64,000 nt of DNA from Rikenellaceae bacterium. Its GTDB lineage: Bacteria; Bacteroidota; Bacteroidia; Bacteroidales; UBA932. The first letter of the stretch is position 1. The number at the start of each line of letters is the position of its first letter. The notes under the pieces were generated by a model. The model ran no database searches. It was not told the DNA's origin and worked only from the letters and a program-made list of their open reading frames with translations. The stretch is taken from assembly GCA_003542575.1 (NCBI GenBank), contig DPKJ01000003.1, forward strand, positions 124,001 to 188,000, given 5' to 3'. This document shows positions 26,143-33,978 of the stretch, in pieces. The position numbers and the translations under genes were made by a program.

Positions 26143-26315
26143 CAAATCACTCAACTCAAAGGCAATATTTGTTTTCCGATAATTTTCCGCGGCTACTTTT
26201 CGGGAACGACGAGGACTGTCTGACGACCGAAGGGAGGAGTTCCGCAGTCGCCGAAAAGTACCAAGAAAATTTGAGGGTGCACTAAAACAATCGGTTGCAG
26301 GAGTAGAGTGATTTG
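26143..26315. repeat. Large nested imperfect palindrome, possible structured RNA or mobile repeat
   Basis: Three pairs of arms nest in order: 26143-26157 with 26301-26315 (14 of 15 positions), 26181-26187 with 26265-26271 (7 of 7), and 26194-26203 with 26251-26260 (10 of 10, TACTTTTCGG and its complement). The GC-rich centre (26204-26250) contains further short complementary stretches, e.g. 26214-26218 with 26245-26249. The centre is much richer in GC than its flanks. Confidence 0.6.
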
Positions 26316-26393
26316 GGAAAATAAAACATATTTCCGTTTTAGACTATCTAAAATAAGCTCCGCAATATTAGCAACTGATTACATTTAAATATT

Positions 26394-26426
26394 AAAAGCT
26401 AATCCTGGAACAATGGATTGGCTTTT
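26394..26426 (+). terminator. Orphan intrinsic terminator
   Basis: Arms 26394-26405 and 26415-26426 pair over 12 bp with one G-U wobble around a 9-nt loop, ending in a run of T. It is more than 400 nt after the nearest upstream coding end, so it probably ends a long 3' leader or an unannotated RNA covering the palindromic element. Confidence 0.55.
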
Positions 26427-26648
26427 TTAGATTATAACATTACTGCTGAACAAATTAAAGAATTCCTTTCGCAGTGCACTATTCCGACGATTTCAAATAT
26501 TTATAATCGTATAAATTTAACAACTAATGCCTTAATTATTTGCAAATTAATCAGAAAGACACTAAATTGCACTTGGCAATCAAGCATATAAAGCTATCTG
26601 AACCTACTGCCTGATATAATTTCATTATTTTAAGAATTACCATCCATT

Positions 26649-27914
26649 ATGAAACAGTTAATTTATTTGGCTACAATTTTACTTGCGATTTCGTGTTCAA
26701 AGTCGCAACAAGCGGTTGAGAATCCAAAGTCGGAAGAGCAAAATCCAATAGTAAATTATGTACCGGCAAAACCTATCATTTTACAAGCTCAGAGTAAGCT
26801 GATTCTTGATAAAACAAACACATTTGCCTTTGGCTTCTTCAAGGCTTTGTCCCAAAAGCAAAGCGCAAATATGTTTCTCTCACCGTACAGTATGTCTGCA
26901 GCATTGGGTATGCTTTACAACGGAGCTGCCGGGGACACAAAAAAAGAGATTGCCGGTGTACTTGGCATGAATGAATATGAACCCCAGGAAATTAACCAAT
27001 ATTATAAGGAGCTCACAAAAGCATTAGTAGAGGTTGATTCGCATACAATATTAAGTATTGCCAACTCAGTCTGGGCTAATAAAACAATTCCACTGAAGAG
27101 CTCTTTTCTTGATTTAAACAAGAACTACTTTGATGCAAAGGTTAGCACTCTGGATTTTTCAGCTCCTTCTACTATTCCTGCCATTAACCTCTGGTGTAAA
27201 GAGAAAACCAACGGTAAAATTCCGGAGATTATTAAACAGATAGATCCATCATCTATGGTTTTACTTACAAATGCAATATATTTTAGTTCGTTCTGGAGAT
27301 TTAATTTTGACAAGACCAAAACCGTTAATAAATCATTCAATAATATTGACAACACCTCCTCTGCTGTAGCTATGATGCACCAAAGAAGAATGGATATGAT
27401 GTATTCACAGATGGACAGATGCGGTATGGTAACAATCCCATATTCCAATACTGCCTATGCAATGAATATTATACTTCCGGCAGAGGGCGAGAAGATTGAT
27501 GATATAATCAGTGACCTTGACCAGGATGTTTGGAAGACAATGGTAAACCACAGATCGCTTGCAAAAGTTACACTCTCTATGCCTCGTTTCAAAATTGAGA
27601 ATAGTCTGGAAAAACTGGATGAAACACTTGCAGTGATGGGTATGCCAACAGCATTTACTCACAACGCCGATTTCTCGGCTATGTCAGACATGAGAACTTA
27701 TGTATCTGAAGTAATTCAGAAAAGTTACATATCTGTTGATGAAAACGGTACAGAGGCAGCTGCGGTGACAATAGTAAATATGTATGCAACAAGCATAGGG
27801 CCTCAACCAAATCCAGCAGAGGTAATAATGGAGGTTAACAGACCATTTATATTCTTAATATACGAACAGAGTACAGGTGCTATTCTTTTTGTTGGAAAGG
27901 TTACTAAATTGTAA
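26649..27914 (+). CDS. Serpin-family protease inhibitor lipoprotein
   Basis: 421 residues. The N-terminus is a lipoprotein signal with the lipidated Cys at residue 16 (LLAISC). The rest is a full serpin fold: an early NMFLSPYSMSAALGMLYNGA block, LTNAIYFSSFW in the breach/shutter region, and the C-terminal signature FIFLIYEQSTGAILFVGKV (400-418). The reactive-loop hinge reads GTEAAAVT (367-374), the small-residue pattern of inhibitory serpins. Counting from the hinge puts the scissile bond near Thr381-Ser382, suggesting elastase- or subtilisin-like target proteases; this is inference. It would protect the periplasm or cell surface. No protease gene is beside it. Confidence 0.92.
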   Translation: MKQLIYLATILLAISCSKSQQAVENPKSEEQNPIVNYVPAKPIILQAQSKLILDKTNTFAFGFFKALSQKQSANMFLSPYSMSAALGMLYNGAAGDTKKEIAGVLGMNEYEPQEINQYYKELTKALVEVDSHTILSIANSVWANKTIPLKSSFLDLNKNYFDAKVSTLDFSAPSTIPAINLWCKEKTNGKIPEIIKQIDPSSMVLLTNAIYFSSFWRFNFDKTKTVNKSFNNIDNTSSAVAMMHQRRMDMMYSQMDRCGMVTIPYSNTAYAMNIILPAEGEKIDDIISDLDQDVWKTMVNHRSLAKVTLSMPRFKIENSLEKLDETLAVMGMPTAFTHNADFSAMSDMRTYVSEVIQKSYISVDENGTEAAAVTIVNMYATSIGPQPNPAEVIMEVNRPFIFLIYEQSTGAILFVGKVTKL

Positions 27915-28028
27915 TTTACTTAATAAGAACCTGAGCATAATAGGCGTAAATCTTTCAACTGCTATTCTATTCTCATTAGCCTTGGCTAAAGTGGATTCTT
28001 AAATTATAAACAATTAAATTTTTATGTT

Positions 28029-28268
28029 ATGAAAAAATTAATTTTAATTATCGCTACATCTTTTTTATTTTTCATTTTCTCATCATTAGTTAATCAACTT
28101 AATGCCGGAAAATGTGCTCTTTATTATTCTACCTACAATTTAGATTGTTTAGTATGTGGTACACCAAGTAGTGTTCCTTCTTGTATTTTCAATTCTGAGC
28201 CAGATGCCGGGGGTGATTGTTATACTGGGGAGTGTAATGTGTGTGGCAATGACGGTATTTGTTTTTAA
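28029..28268 (+). CDS. Small secreted cysteine-rich peptide
   Basis: 79 residues. A strong signal peptide (hydrophobic residues 4-21, likely cleavage after Ala26) releases a mature peptide of about 53 residues with eight cysteines at 29, 40, 43, 52, 64, 69, 72 and 78, including two C-x2-C pairs. The eight cysteines could form four disulfides or bind metal. I do not recognise the family with certainty. Its size, export signal and position directly upstream of a six-bladed beta-propeller lipoprotein recall the short NVEALA-type leader peptides of Bacteroides, but the motif itself is absent. The gap to the next gene is 12 nt, and both genes are unusually AT-rich. Confidence 0.65.
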   Translation: MKKLILIIATSFLFFIFSSLVNQLNAGKCALYYSTYNLDCLVCGTPSSVPSCIFNSEPDAGGDCYTGECNVCGNDGICF

Positions 28269-28280
28269 TAAATTTTAAAA

Positions 28281-29417
28281 ATGAAAAAAAATCCTTGTTA
28301 TATTTTTATCACTTTCATTTATATGATGGTGATCACATATGGTTGCAATACTAATTTGGGGGTTGAATCTACATTTAAAATTCCCGTTCAATATAATATG
28401 GAAAATACTTTGCCCTTCTCTGAATCAGGGTACACATATGATGTTGAAATTATCCCTCTTGAAAATAAAACCGAAGCATATATAAATTTTAAAGGAATAA
28501 ACAGAATAGAGGTATACAAAGATATTTATTATATAATGACGTTTTATGGAGACTTAAAACTATTTCACAAAAATGGTAATTACCTAAAAACAATAAGTAA
28601 AGGTAGAGGACCAGGAGAACTAAATATGGTTTCCGATTTTTCATTTGACAGAGATACTGAAAAAATTGAAATATTGGATGTTAATGACATTAAAGTCTAC
28701 GATATCGCAGGAAACTATGAAACATCAATTCCTGTTAAGAATAACTACATTGAATTTGTAAAATTTGGGGGAAAAAGAATCTTTCTTGATTCCAATAAAG
28801 ATCCTCAGCAGAAATACAACTACATCATTCTGAATAACGCTGGCGAATTATGCTACTTTGAAGACAAATTTGGTCCCACTTTAAGCCCAACAATCTCTCC
28901 TAGACACTTCAATCAGTATGAAAAAGAGCTTTACCTCAGCTCAAACTATTCAAACAAAATTTATAAAATGGTGGCTGATGACAATTTACCAAAAGAATTT
29001 GGATATATCGAGGAGATGAATACCGATAAATCAATCAGCGGTATAGATTTTGAAAGTTTTAAAGAGATTAGTTCAAGAAATAATTGGTTTACAAAAGTTC
29101 TTGGATTTTATAAAATTAATAGTTCAATGTACGGGCTTTCAATATCAAAAGATAGGATAGAAACTTTTTTAGTTGATCTGAGTAGGAATTTAATTTACTG
29201 CCATCCCTTTAATGGGTTGCCTATTCTTTTCAAACCCCTCTTCAGTTGTGGTTTAAAAGAGTACTATTTATTCCCTCCTGAGCTATTTCAAGGAGCCGTT
29301 GGAGATTTGATTAACAAAAAAAATCCAGAATTGTATACAAAAATTAAAGAACAAATTTTGCCAGAGACAGATGCCCAAAATCTTTTCATAATTAAACTAA
29401 GTTACAGGGAAAAATGA
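28281..29417 (+). CDS. Six-bladed beta-propeller lipoprotein
   Basis: 378 residues. A lipoprotein signal ends in Cys22 (VITYGC). The mature part has repeated strand patterns such as YDVEIIPLE, INRIEVYKDIYYIM, GDLKLFHKNGNYLKTISKGRGPGEL and IEILDVNDIKVYDIAGNY, typical of Bacteroidetes six-bladed beta-propeller (6-bladed NHL-like) lipoproteins; the KGRGPGEL segment is the most diagnostic. Function is unknown for most members; binding of a small ligand or peptide at the cell surface is plausible. It probably forms an operon with the cysteine-rich peptide 12 nt upstream and is followed by a long hairpin terminator. Confidence 0.78.
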   Translation: MKKNPCYIFITFIYMMVITYGCNTNLGVESTFKIPVQYNMENTLPFSESGYTYDVEIIPLENKTEAYINFKGINRIEVYKDIYYIMTFYGDLKLFHKNGNYLKTISKGRGPGELNMVSDFSFDRDTEKIEILDVNDIKVYDIAGNYETSIPVKNNYIEFVKFGGKRIFLDSNKDPQQKYNYIILNNAGELCYFEDKFGPTLSPTISPRHFNQYEKELYLSSNYSNKIYKMVADDNLPKEFGYIEEMNTDKSISGIDFESFKEISSRNNWFTKVLGFYKINSSMYGLSISKDRIETFLVDLSRNLIYCHPFNGLPILFKPLFSCGLKEYYLFPPELFQGAVGDLINKKNPELYTKIKEQILPETDAQNLFIIKLSYREK

Positions 29418-29455
29418 GATAACAATTAATATGCTTAAAGAACCAATCCATTTTT

Positions 29456-29501
29456 GATGTGAACCCCAAAAGTTATTTGTCTAACTTTTAGGGTTCACAT
29501 C
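29456..29501. terminator. Long hairpin terminator between convergent units
   Basis: Arms 29456-29475 and 29482-29501 pair over 20 bp with a single mismatch around a 6-nt loop. It sits between the beta-propeller gene (+) and the TPR gene at the end of the rnf unit (-), and would stop transcription from both sides. Confidence 0.75.
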
Positions 29502-29547
29502 ATATCCTAGCTGTATTTTAACAGATTGTTATTCCTCTTAACGAAAA

Positions 29548-29823
29548 TTAAGGATTCATCATATCGGTATTCTGAAATCGAAGTATTTCGTAAATGTGCT
29601 CAATTGCATGAGCGGCAGGGCCTGCAGGGTCCAGAAACTTAGCCTTGTTAAGCGCATTGATAGCCTCTCCCCACTGCTGTTCACGCCTCAGAATTCCCCC
29701 CATTAGGTACCAACCCTGAGCATTTTCAGGCTCTCTTTTCAGAAACTCTTCAAGCTCCTGATGAGCCGTTGCAATTTCACCCTCCCGGAGTAACTGCTCA
29801 ATTTCAAGTAAATTTTTAGCCAT
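29548..29823 (-). CDS. Small TPR-repeat protein at the end of the rnf operon
   Basis: 91 residues counted from the ATG; an in-frame TTG 6 nt upstream is not preferred. The sequence holds about two tetratricopeptide repeats (EIATAHQELEEFLKREPENAQGWYLMGGI and QWGEAINALNKAKFLDPAGPAAHAIEHI) with the expected W/LG/Y and A/P positions. No signal or membrane segment is visible. It follows rnfA with only 6 nt between, and is therefore likely co-transcribed with the Rnf complex; a role in assembly is possible but unproven. Confidence 0.8.
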   Translation of the reverse strand: MAKNLLEIEQLLREGEIATAHQELEEFLKREPENAQGWYLMGGILRREQQWGEAINALNKAKFLDPAGPAAHAIEHIYEILRFQNTDMMNP

Positions 29824-29829
29824 AATCAA

Positions 29830-30429
29830 TTAAACTAAACCTGCAAATCCCATAAAGGCAAGAGCAAGTATTCCGGCTGTAATTAATGCAATTGGCGTGC
29901 CTTTAAATTCCTTAGGCACATTTGCAAGTTCCAGCTGCTCTCTTAACCCCGCAAAGAGAATCATAGCCAGACCGAATCCCAAAGCATTTGCAATTGCAAA
30001 CACAACAGCCTGAGCCATGTTAAGCATGTGAGGATCACCCCCGAATGTAAACTCTTTAGAGACAACAAGAATTGCCACACCAAGTACAGCACAGTTTGTA
30101 GTAATGAGCGGAAGAAAAATACCTAGCGCCTGATAAAGAGCAGGGCTTACCTTCTTCATGATTATTTCAACCATTTGAACAAGCGACGCAATTACCACAA
30201 TAAAGGTTACTGTTTGCATAAACTCGATGCCCAGAGGAATCAGAACATAGTATTGCAAAAGATATGTTACAAGGGTTGCAACAGCCATTACAAAGGTTAC
30301 CGCACCCGACATCCCGGCAGCAGTACTCACCTTGTTTGAAACACCAAGAAAAGGGCAGACTCCCAGAAACTGTGACAGAAGTATATTGTTTACAAAAACT
30401 GCCGAAATGATTATTAATATATATTCCAT
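29830..30429 (-). CDS. rnfA: Rnf complex membrane subunit RnfA
   Basis: 199 residues with six membrane segments. The opening VNNILLSQFLGVCPFLG and the mirrored LPLITTNCAVLGVA are the twin half-motifs of RnfA/NqrE, each bringing a cysteine pair to the membrane-buried [2Fe-2S] site shared with RnfE. Rnf oxidises reduced ferredoxin with NAD+ and pumps Na+ or H+ outward. It lies 11 nt downstream of rnfE in the operon rnfB-C-D-G-E-A. Confidence 0.95.
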   Translation of the reverse strand: MEYILIIISAVFVNNILLSQFLGVCPFLGVSNKVSTAAGMSGAVTFVMAVATLVTYLLQYYVLIPLGIEFMQTVTFIVVIASLVQMVEIIMKKVSPALYQALGIFLPLITTNCAVLGVAILVVSKEFTFGGDPHMLNMAQAVVFAIANALGFGLAMILFAGLREQLELANVPKEFKGTPIALITAGILALAFMGFAGLV

Positions 30430-30440
30430 ACTGTAATCAA

Positions 30441-31028
30441 TTAAGAGATTCTGGTTTTAAGTTTATTAAACAGCACCAAAAGGTAACCGAGGGCAATGAA
30501 TGCTCCCGGAGCAAGTACAAAAACAAGCATTCCATCACCATCAATAAGTTTGATTCCAAAGAGTGATGCACTGCCCAGCAACTCCCTTACGGCGCCAAGT
30601 ACTGTAAGACCTAGGGTAAATCCCAATCCGATACCGATTCCATCCAGAGCCGAATCAGTGATATTGTTTTTTGAAGCAAAAGCCTCGGCTCTTCCCAGAA
30701 CAATACAGTTTACCACTATCAGCGGAATAAACAGACCAAGTGTTTCATAGAGACCGGGAGTATATGCCTGCATAAGCAGCTGAAGAATCGTTACAAATGC
30801 TGCAATGACAACAATGTATGAAGGTATCCTCACCTTACTTGGGATAAGACCTGCAATAGATGAAATTACAATATTTGACATTATTAGTACAAAGGTTGTA
30901 GCCAGGCCCATGCCCAGGCCATTAATTGCCGACGTGGTTGTTCCCAATGTGGGACACATTCCAAGAAAGAGAACGAAAATTGGGTTCTCCTTTAGGATTC
31001 CTCTTGTTATTAATGATAGTTTACTCAT
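30441..31028 (-). CDS. rnfE: Rnf complex membrane subunit RnfE
   Basis: 195 residues with six membrane segments. The half-motifs NPIFVLFLGMCPTLGTTTSA and LFIPLIVVNCIVLGRAEAF mark RnfE/NqrD, the partner of RnfA in the membrane core. Its start overlaps the 3' end of rnfG by 8 nt. The initiating ATG follows directly within the rnfG stop region, indicating coupled translation. Confidence 0.95.
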   Translation of the reverse strand: MSKLSLITRGILKENPIFVLFLGMCPTLGTTTSAINGLGMGLATTFVLIMSNIVISSIAGLIPSKVRIPSYIVVIAAFVTILQLLMQAYTPGLYETLGLFIPLIVVNCIVLGRAEAFASKNNITDSALDGIGIGLGFTLGLTVLGAVRELLGSASLFGIKLIDGDGMLVFVLAPGAFIALGYLLVLFNKLKTRIS

Positions 31029-31620
31029 TTGCCTTCTCCTCCTCTGATTTTTGGTTTGAACAGAGCTTAAAAGCCTCCCATGCCAACGTTACGGCATCGC
31101 AGTAAGCTCTTGAAGTAATTGTCGAAGCTGTAATCGCGTCAACATCACCACCATCTTTTTTGACAACCAGTTTGAAATTCTGTGGGTCTTTTCCTTCGAA
31201 TTGTGCACTGAAACTACTCTTTGAAGGTTCGATCTTATCTCCAAGTCCCGGAGTTTCGGTATGCGAAAGAACAGAAATTCCCTTGATTGTTCCATCTACA
31301 TTGAATCCAACCATAAGTGCTATTCTTCCTCCAAAACCCGATGCATATGTCTCAATAGCGTAACCTGCTGCATTTTCGCCCATCTTTGCCGGGTAAACTT
31401 TGTAGCTCTTTCCCGCACTCTCTACCATGAACATTTCAGCAGAGGGGTCATTGTCAAATTCAGGAGAGACACTTGCAATTGCATTGTTTGTCTTGGCAGC
31501 CATTGCAATATCAATCGGACCCTTTGTAAGTGCGTAAACTCCCCCCAAAAGTGCCGAAGCAATGAGAGTTACGGCAGAGAGGGTCATCACCATATTTTTT
31601 AAAGTTGAACTTTTAGCCAT
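31021..31620 (-). CDS. rnfG: Rnf complex FMN-binding subunit RnfG
   Basis: 199 residues. One N-terminal membrane anchor (about 9-31) is followed by a periplasmic FMN-binding domain. Flavin is attached covalently through phosphoester to Thr167 in the motif DAITASTITS (161-170), a variant of the common D-x-x-(S/T)-G-A-T-x-(S/T)-S signature in which the glycine is alanine. It passes electrons between the membrane core and RnfD. It overlaps both rnfD (8 nt) and rnfE (8 nt). Confidence 0.94.
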   Translation of the reverse strand: MAKSSTLKNMVMTLSAVTLIASALLGGVYALTKGPIDIAMAAKTNNAIASVSPEFDNDPSAEMFMVESAGKSYKVYPAKMGENAAGYAIETYASGFGGRIALMVGFNVDGTIKGISVLSHTETPGLGDKIEPSKSSFSAQFEGKDPQNFKLVVKKDGGDVDAITASTITSRAYCDAVTLAWEAFKLCSNQKSEEEKANE

Positions 31621-32614
31621 TCTTCACCTCCTTACCAAATCTTTTTGGTTTGTAAAAATTATTCAGAAGAGGAACCGTTGCATTCATAATGAGGATTGCA
31701 AACGAAATACCTTCCGGGTATGCTCCAAAATTTCTGATGAGAACTGTGATTACTCCAATGCCTACACCAAAGATTATCATTCCCTTTGTACTCATTGGCG
31801 ATGTCACATAATCTGTTGCCATGAAAATTGAACCGATAAGAAGACCTCCTGTAAGTATAGTAAATATTGGATCAGGATTATGGGTTGGATCAATTATCCA
31901 GAAAATTCCCGATAGAACCATCACAGAACCAATAATTGAAAGTGGGATGTGAGGCCGGATAACTCTTCTTATAAGCAGGTAGACAAGCCCCACCAGCAGA
32001 GCCAGAGCAGAAACCTCTCCGACAGATCCTCCAATTTTGCTGAATAGCATCTCGGCATAGGAAAAGTTGTTTGCTTCAAAGATTTGATCCATTGTCATCC
32101 CCTTGGAGAGACCCTCCTTCACTATCGAAAGCGCTGTAGCACCTGAAGTTGCATCTATACCCTCGCGAAACCACGACACAGGAGTAGTCCAGTCAGTCAT
32201 GATAACAGGGAAAGAGACCAGTAAAAACACACGTCCCACAAGAGCCGGATTAAAGAGATTCTGGCCAATGCCACCAAAGCTCATTTTGGCAACTCCGATT
32301 GCAACTATGGCACCGATAAAAACAAGCCAACTCGGAGAATTAGGGGGAAGATTGAGGGCAAGAAGCAAGCCGGTAAGGGCTGCCGAATAATCGTTAACTG
32401 TTACTTTTCCCTTTATAATGTACTTCTGTATGGCAAATTCAACCAGCAGGCAGGTTATTGCTCCTACAAATGCCAGTTTTATGGCAGAGAAGCCAAAAAA
32501 GTAGATAGACACCAGTAGTGAAGGCGATAGTGCAATTATTACATCTCTCATCAACCCCTGGGTACTATCCTTGCCGTGAATATGCGGAGCAGGTGATACT
32601 AATAGTTTTTTCAT
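31613..32614 (-). CDS. rnfD: Rnf complex membrane subunit RnfD
   Basis: 333 residues with about nine to ten membrane segments. The covalent FMN site is SGAT (157-160, Thr160) in a loop facing outward, as in RnfD/NqrB. The GGIGQNLFNPALVGRVF stretch (114-130) is also typical. Together with RnfG it forms the flavin relay of the ion-pumping core. It lies 12 nt downstream of rnfC and overlaps rnfG by 8 nt. Confidence 0.95.
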   Translation of the reverse strand: MKKLLVSPAPHIHGKDSTQGLMRDVIIALSPSLLVSIYFFGFSAIKLAFVGAITCLLVEFAIQKYIIKGKVTVNDYSAALTGLLLALNLPPNSPSWLVFIGAIVAIGVAKMSFGGIGQNLFNPALVGRVFLLVSFPVIMTDWTTPVSWFREGIDATSGATALSIVKEGLSKGMTMDQIFEANNFSYAEMLFSKIGGSVGEVSALALLVGLVYLLIRRVIRPHIPLSIIGSVMVLSGIFWIIDPTHNPDPIFTILTGGLLIGSIFMATDYVTSPMSTKGMIIFGVGIGVITVLIRNFGAYPEGISFAILIMNATVPLLNNFYKPKRFGKEVKNG

Positions 32615-32626
32615 AAAGATTATCTG

Positions 32627-33964
32627 TTACTTTTTAGGTCTGCTTCTAATTATTCTCAAAACCTGTCCCTTTGCAAGCCTTATGGTATCAAGCAAAGGAA
32701 TATTCGAAGGGCAGCTGTAGAAACAGCATCCGCACTCGATGCAATCCTGAATAAGGTTTGTTTCAAGGTCATCTATGCGGCCGGCTCTTGCCAACCTGTT
32801 CAGAAGGTATGGTTCAAGACCCATCGGACATGCTTCTACACACTTTGCGCATCTTATGCAATTACCCTCTTCTCCCCTTCTTGTCTCTTCATCTGTCAGG
32901 AGTAAAAGCGCTGAAGTACTCTTTACGGTGGCTGCATCCATTCTTGAAATTGCCTTACCCATCATTGGGCCTCCGCTTATAAGCTTTACAGCATCTTTCG
33001 GGAAGCCTCCTATCGCATACATTATCCTTTCGAAGTTTGTGCCTACCCGCAGACGAAAGTTCCTCTGCTCTGTCATACATCCTCCGGTCACTGTTACAAT
33101 CCCGTCAAAAAGCGGTTTATTTTTCTGAACAGCTTCATAAACTGCAAGTGCAGTCCCAACATTCTGAACGACAACCCCAACATCAATCGGCAAGCCCATT
33201 GAAGGAACCTGGCGATGAATTATTGCATCTATCAGCTGTTTCTCTCCTCCCTGAGGATATCTCTTTTTAAGAGAAACCACTTTAATCTCCTTATAGCTCT
33301 TAGAAGCAATCTTCTTTAAAAGCTTTAATGCCTTGGGCTTGTTCTCCTCTATACCTATATATGCTTTTTCAACTCCCAGGGCCATCATCATTATTTTGGT
33401 GCCAATGAGCATCTGCTCCGGGTACTCAAGCATTACCCTGTAATCTGAAGTAAGATATGGTTCACACTCAGCTCCGTTAATCAGCAGATATTCTGCCTTT
33501 TTTCCTGGAGGAGGAGATAACTTAATGTGGGTAGGAAAGGCAGCTCCGCCCAAACCGACAATTCCGGATTTTGCAATTATATCAATAATCTCTTTTGAAG
33601 AGGCTTTAATCTCCTTAACTATCTTAGGCGATCTGTCAATTGACTCATCCCACACGTCGCCTTCAACCTTTATAACAATATGGGGAATAAGGTTTCCTGA
33701 GATATCCGGCATAGGTTCTACGGCAGTAACTGTTCCGGAGACAGAAGAGTGAATATTTGCCGAAATAAAACCTGATGCCTTGGCAATCAGCTGACCTACC
33801 TTTACCGTGTCACCCTTGGCTACCACAGGTTCGGCAGGTGCTCCCAAATGCTGGGAGACAGATATATATGCCATATCCATCAGTGGAAAATCCTCAATTG
33901 AAGCGTTGACTGATATCTTATGGTCATGGGGATGAATACCCCCTATTGAAAAAGTTCTGCTCAT
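32627..33964 (-). CDS. rnfC: Rnf complex NADH-binding iron-sulfur subunit RnfC
   Basis: 445 residues, cytoplasmic and peripheral. The N-terminal part has the barrel-sandwich/lipoyl-like segment (about 40-100). The middle is a NuoF-like FMN/NAD(H) module with GIVGLGGAAFPTHIKL (134-149) and an SLBB region. The C-terminus has two [4Fe-4S] motifs: Cys369, 372, 375, 379 and Cys408, 411, 414, 418. It reduces NAD+ with electrons arriving from RnfB. Shorter than the enterobacterial protein, which carries a long Ala/Lys-rich tail not present here. Confidence 0.95.
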   Translation of the reverse strand: MSRTFSIGGIHPHDHKISVNASIEDFPLMDMAYISVSQHLGAPAEPVVAKGDTVKVGQLIAKASGFISANIHSSVSGTVTAVEPMPDISGNLIPHIVIKVEGDVWDESIDRSPKIVKEIKASSKEIIDIIAKSGIVGLGGAAFPTHIKLSPPPGKKAEYLLINGAECEPYLTSDYRVMLEYPEQMLIGTKIMMMALGVEKAYIGIEENKPKALKLLKKIASKSYKEIKVVSLKKRYPQGGEKQLIDAIIHRQVPSMGLPIDVGVVVQNVGTALAVYEAVQKNKPLFDGIVTVTGGCMTEQRNFRLRVGTNFERIMYAIGGFPKDAVKLISGGPMMGKAISRMDAATVKSTSALLLLTDEETRRGEEGNCIRCAKCVEACPMGLEPYLLNRLARAGRIDDLETNLIQDCIECGCCFYSCPSNIPLLDTIRLAKGQVLRIIRSRPKK

Positions 33965-33978
33965 ATCAGATTAATAAT

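Larger units (their letters stand above)
25986..26648. other. Long non-coding stretch with palindromic element
   Basis: 663 bp without a credible gene. It contains a large nested inverted repeat (26143-26315) and, 78 nt later, a hairpin followed by a T-run (26394-26426). The rest is AT-rich. No transposase remnant or tRNA was recognised. Confidence 0.6.

Noticed and set aside
27976..27989. Short hairpin (TTAGCC/GGCTAA) between the serpin and the cysteine-rich peptide gene
   Set aside because: A 6-bp stem with 2-nt loop and no T-run is too weak to call a terminator.
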